From: VXYL01 sp963665195
Lineage (GTDB): Bacteria; Pseudomonadota; Gammaproteobacteria; Pseudomonadales; Azotimanducaceae
Direction of reading: 5' to 3'
Length of the DNA stretch: 64,000 bases
Assembly: GCA_963665195.1 (NCBI GenBank)
Contig: OY762070.1
Span: forward strand, 5,270,001 to 5,334,000
The notes beneath the pieces are model-generated. The model was given only the letters and a program-made list of their open reading frames with translations, searched no databases and was not told the DNA's origin. Positions 61,347 to 64,000 of this stretch are shown in pieces. The position numbers and the translations under genes were made by a program. Each line of letters begins with the position of its first letter. Positions within the stretch are counted from its first letter, which is position 1.

Positions 61347-62981
61347 ATGAAGGAGACCAAGACCGGTCTGTCGCAGCGGATCGATGGTCAAGAGGAAACC
61401 GGGGCGAGCGGCGAAGGCGTGGTGACTGTCCGCCGGACTGAGCGGTTGCGCCGACTGCGTGACGCCATTGCCGACGGGCTGGTCGAGCGGGACCTCGCCG
61501 TGCGCCTTGCACTGCTGGCAGCGCTGTCGGGCGAGCACCTGCTTCTGCTCGGCGCACCGGGAACGGCCAAGAGCCTGGTTGCTCGTCGCCTGCGCCTAGC
61601 ATTCGATGACGCGACGTACTTCGAGCGCCTTCTGACGCGTTTCACCGTACCCGAGGAGATGTTCGGCCCACTGTCTATCCTGGGCCTTCAGGAAGATCGC
61701 TACGAACGGCTGACGGAGTCCTACCTGCCGAAGGCATCCATCGCATTCTTGGACGAGATATTCAAGGCGAACAGCGCCATTCTGAATGCGTTGCTGACGT
61801 TGCTGAACGAGCGGGAGTTCGACAACGGTACCCGCCGCGAGGCCACGCCGCTCGTCGCAGTAATCGGCGCGAGCAACGAGTTGCCGGACGGCGAAGAACT
61901 CGATGCTCTGCTTGATCGCTTCCTGCTGCGTCTGCATGTCGAACCGGTGTCCGAGGACGGGTTCCGGTCTCTCTTGGAACTGCGCGACGCTGGCGAGCCG
62001 AGCGTGCCGAAGGAGCTCAAGCTCACGAGGGCTGATCTGGACCTAGTGATGCAAGAAGCCGAGAGCGTGGACATCCCCGGTGGGGTACTGGCCCTGTTGG
62101 GTGAGCTCAGGCAATGGTGCATGGCGGAGGACATCCAAGTCTCGGATCGCCGCTGGCGCAAGATCACGAAGCTGCTTCGAACGGCGGCTTGGACGAATGG
62201 GCGCACGGAGGTTGTGGACTGGGACTGTTGGCTGCTCCAGCACTGCATCGGGGAGCGGCCGGATGAGCGCCGGAAGGTCTACGAGTGGTACGAAGCGAGA
62301 GTAGGAGCGGTGGCGTCGAAGCCGGAGCCCCTGATCCGCCTCATCGAGAGCCTCGAGTCGCGGCTCAAGAAAGACGAGAACGAGAAGGTGCTCAGTTGTG
62401 ACGAAGAGGGCAATCGTCTATACCGTCTAGGGAACGGAAAGACCACGCAGGAGCGGAAGGGGCAGGCGTACAGAGGCGGGGCTCCGCTGTTCCTTGCGCC
62501 GGACAACGCGGACATGCATCGGGGAAGGACAGCCGACAGGACGAACGGTGGCGACGGCTACACCAGACAAGAACTCCTTGAGTTGCACATGCGAAGCTAC
62601 TACCGCAGCGACTGGGAACGAGAGGTGGAAGAGTACATCAAGGACGTCGCTAACCATATGTTGGTGCCGCTGGACCGAGCGGAGGAACAGGTCCGCCACC
62701 CACGAATCTACGTCCAAAGCCAAGTCGCGCAACTGGAAGCGCTTCGATCGGAACTCGATGCACACCGCCAGAGCATCCGGAGGCAGATGGGCTCACTCAG
62801 GGCCGAGCTGGAGAACCACCTGTGGGTCACGCCCGGGTTCGCAGGCCCCGCGGGTCGACGGCTCCAAGAGCAGCTTCATGAGGCGGAGAGGCTCACGGAA
62901 AGGCTCGACGTGCTTGCGCGAGGCTATCAGGCGTTGCCGACCAAGGCGGATGTCCTAGCCGAGGAACCGCCTGCGGGCTGA
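61347..62981 (+). CDS. ravA: RavA-like MoxR AAA+ ATPase
   Basis: The ATG at 61347 (MKETKTGLSQRIDGQ) gives 544 residues; a GTG at 61314 is an alternative. Walker A GAPGTAKS lies at about 69-76, Walker B IAFLDEIF at about 132-139, sensor I IGASNE at about 173-178, and an LLDRFLLRL arginine segment at about 189-197. The MoxR-type insert has the LTRFTVPEEMFGP motif (RavA-specific). The C-terminal half (about 330-544) is charged and helical. Together with the following VWA-type partner it forms a RavA-ViaA pair, which in E. coli influences aminoglycoside sensitivity and phospholipid and respiratory functions. Codon use is visibly less GC-biased than in nearby genes. Confidence 0.85.
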   Translation: MKETKTGLSQRIDGQEETGASGEGVVTVRRTERLRRLRDAIADGLVERDLAVRLALLAALSGEHLLLLGAPGTAKSLVARRLRLAFDDATYFERLLTRFTVPEEMFGPLSILGLQEDRYERLTESYLPKASIAFLDEIFKANSAILNALLTLLNEREFDNGTRREATPLVAVIGASNELPDGEELDALLDRFLLRLHVEPVSEDGFRSLLELRDAGEPSVPKELKLTRADLDLVMQEAESVDIPGGVLALLGELRQWCMAEDIQVSDRRWRKITKLLRTAAWTNGRTEVVDWDCWLLQHCIGERPDERRKVYEWYEARVGAVASKPEPLIRLIESLESRLKKDENEKVLSCDEEGNRLYRLGNGKTTQERKGQAYRGGAPLFLAPDNADMHRGRTADRTNGGDGYTRQELLELHMRSYYRSDWEREVEEYIKDVANHMLVPLDRAEEQVRHPRIYVQSQVAQLEALRSELDAHRQSIRRQMGSLRAELENHLWVTPGFAGPAGRRLQEQLHEAERLTERLDVLARGYQALPTKADVLAEEPPAG

Positions 62982-62990
62982 GGGGTCACG

Positions 62991-64000
62991 TTGCCTACCA
63001 TTGACACGCAACCGCGCCAAGCGTCCCAATCCTTCGACGCTCGGTCTCTGGAGAAGCGGTATGCATTTCTCGCACAGTGCCCGGACGCAGCGTTCGACGA
63101 GCTCGTAACCCTCCCCATCGGTACGCTTGAGGAACGGGTCGCCGGAATCACCGAGTGGCGCGACTCGCTGCTACAGGGCTTCCTTCCCAGCGACGACTCC
63201 TGGCCCCCGCCCCACTTCGCGGGCCCCATGCGAGCTGCGCTCGAAAATCTGCACCTTGCCCGCTTCTGCCGAGGCAACGATGACTTGGTGGACGAGTTGC
63301 TGAATGACATCGTAGCCGCGTTGGCGCGTCGGTCCGAGGCGGTAGACGACGAGTTCCATCGTCGCCTACAGGAGCTGGCAGATGTGGAGCGACGCAAGGC
63401 GGAAGAGCGACGAAGACTCGATGCCGGGGCCGCTCGGCTTGCGGAAAAATGGGGAGCGCATCTGACTGGCCAAGGCGAGAGTTGGACGCTTGACGAAGCG
63501 TCCGTGCGTCGTCTGCGCGAACAGGCTTGGGTCGGGATGGAGACATGGCAGGCCGCTGCCGACTCCGAGCTGTTGGACAAGTGGGAGGAGCTTGCCCGTG
63601 TTTGCACTGAGATAGCAGACGTGTTCGGTGACCTTGGCATGTTATTGGGGCGAGGCTGGGATCTGGCCCTCGGCGTAATCCACCACGTTGGCTGGCGTGA
63701 GATCCTCGCCTTGCGAAAGCTGGTAGAGCGAGTCCCAGAGTTCCGTCAGATCGTCCAGAGCCTCGGCCGATTGCAGACGCCGGACGATGATGAATCCGTC
63801 GCGGAACGCGTCTTCAAGCCGATACGGCGTCTCGAAGAAGAGCTGCATGAAGTGGTCACGCCTTTCGTACCCCAGGAGACAAAGGGCGTGGAACGCAGCG
63901 CCGAGCTCGCTCGGATGCTGCCCTCCGAAGCCAGCATGCTCGGCCATCCAGTCCTGCGTCTGCTGTGGCACGCGCGACGCGCGGAGAGGGCATTGCTGAC
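62991..64000 (+). CDS. viaA: ViaA-like VWA-domain protein, N-terminal part (3' end outside window)
   Basis: A frame from a TTG at 62991 (after GAGGGG) is open to the window end, giving 336 codons. It begins LPTIDTQPRQASQSFDARSLEKRYAFLAQCPD. The segments ITEWRDSLLQGFLPSDDSWPPPH, DVFGDLGMLLGRGWDLALGV and LGRLQTPDDDESVAERVF resemble the helical N-terminal half of ViaA, while the VWA domain expected downstream is not visible. It starts 9 bp after the RavA stop, as in RavA-ViaA operons. The frame has no ATG near the beginning, so the start is an inference from the TTG and its Shine-Dalgarno. Confidence 0.72.
   Translation, partial: MPTIDTQPRQASQSFDARSLEKRYAFLAQCPDAAFDELVTLPIGTLEERVAGITEWRDSLLQGFLPSDDSWPPPHFAGPMRAALENLHLARFCRGNDDLVDELLNDIVAALARRSEAVDDEFHRRLQELADVERRKAEERRRLDAGAARLAEKWGAHLTGQGESWTLDEASVRRLREQAWVGMETWQAAADSELLDKWEELARVCTEIADVFGDLGMLLGRGWDLALGVIHHVGWREILALRKLVERVPEFRQIVQSLGRLQTPDDDESVAERVFKPIRRLEEELHEVVTPFVPQETKGVERSAELARMLPSEASMLGHPVLRLLWHARRAERALL

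Noticed and set aside
63642..63971. Minus-strand frame of 109 codons near the window end
   Set aside because: The plus-strand frame from 62991 is continuous here and matches ViaA-like sequence, so the minus frame is a shadow.

Overview
The window is GC-rich, densely coded chromosomal DNA from a Gram-negative bacterium. An autotransporter, a TonB-dependent receptor, lipoproteins, a CsgG-like secretin-type protein and an E. coli-type LexA box all point to a gammaproteobacterium, probably marine or host-associated and uncultured; that placement is inference. No rRNA, tRNA or CRISPR array was seen.

Left part (1-14.6 kb): the 3' end of a TonB-dependent receptor; an AAA ATPase with a C-terminal PD-(D/E)xK nuclease-like domain; the overlapping pair pnkp-hen1 (bacterial RNA repair with 2'-O-methyl marking); an HpcH/HpaI aldolase; a duplicated Sel1-like secreted protein; an orphan PAS histidine kinase; a protein of unknown function; and a coupled epoxide hydrolase/PPOX pair.

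Centre (14.6-29.7 kb): one gene of 5048 codons encodes a giant autotransporter with about 39 Calx-beta-like modules in three blocks of different sequence class, then a beta-barrel.

Accessory region (29.8-48.9 kb): a truncated copy of the 5' end of a GMC oxidoreductase gene flanks a two-gene cassette (small unknown protein plus a degenerate ImmA/IrrE-like protein), after which the intact GMC gene and its gluconate-dehydrogenase-type small subunit follow. Next come a frameshifted AlkB-like gene under a textbook SOS box, three exported proteins (one DUF6152), a solitary DNA methyltransferase divergent from a second ATPase-nuclease, a PhyH dioxygenase, a HEPN-like protein, and a large FG-GAP/LRR/metalloprotease-like gene destroyed by an IS1380-type element and several frameshifts. 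The IS left a 4-bp TTGA duplication, and removing it restores the reading frame exactly.

Right part (48.9-64 kb): a translationally overlapping pair encodes a CsgG-like/TPR protein and a 1852-residue astacin - helical repeat - FGE-fold mosaic containing a perfect 540-bp tandem duplication. It is followed by a metallo-beta-lactamase-fold lipoprotein, a D-2-hydroxyacid dehydrogenase, a TPR protein, a VOC protein, a small lipoprotein, a methyltransferase, and the start of a RavA-ViaA-type operon cut by the window end.

The least explained items are a structured leader element present twice (about 42.65 and 48.60 kb) upstream of secreted-protein genes, with a compensatory base-pair change between copies; the cassette flanked by GMC 5' ends; the SOS-controlled broken AlkB gene; and the CsgG-like/astacin-FGE pair.
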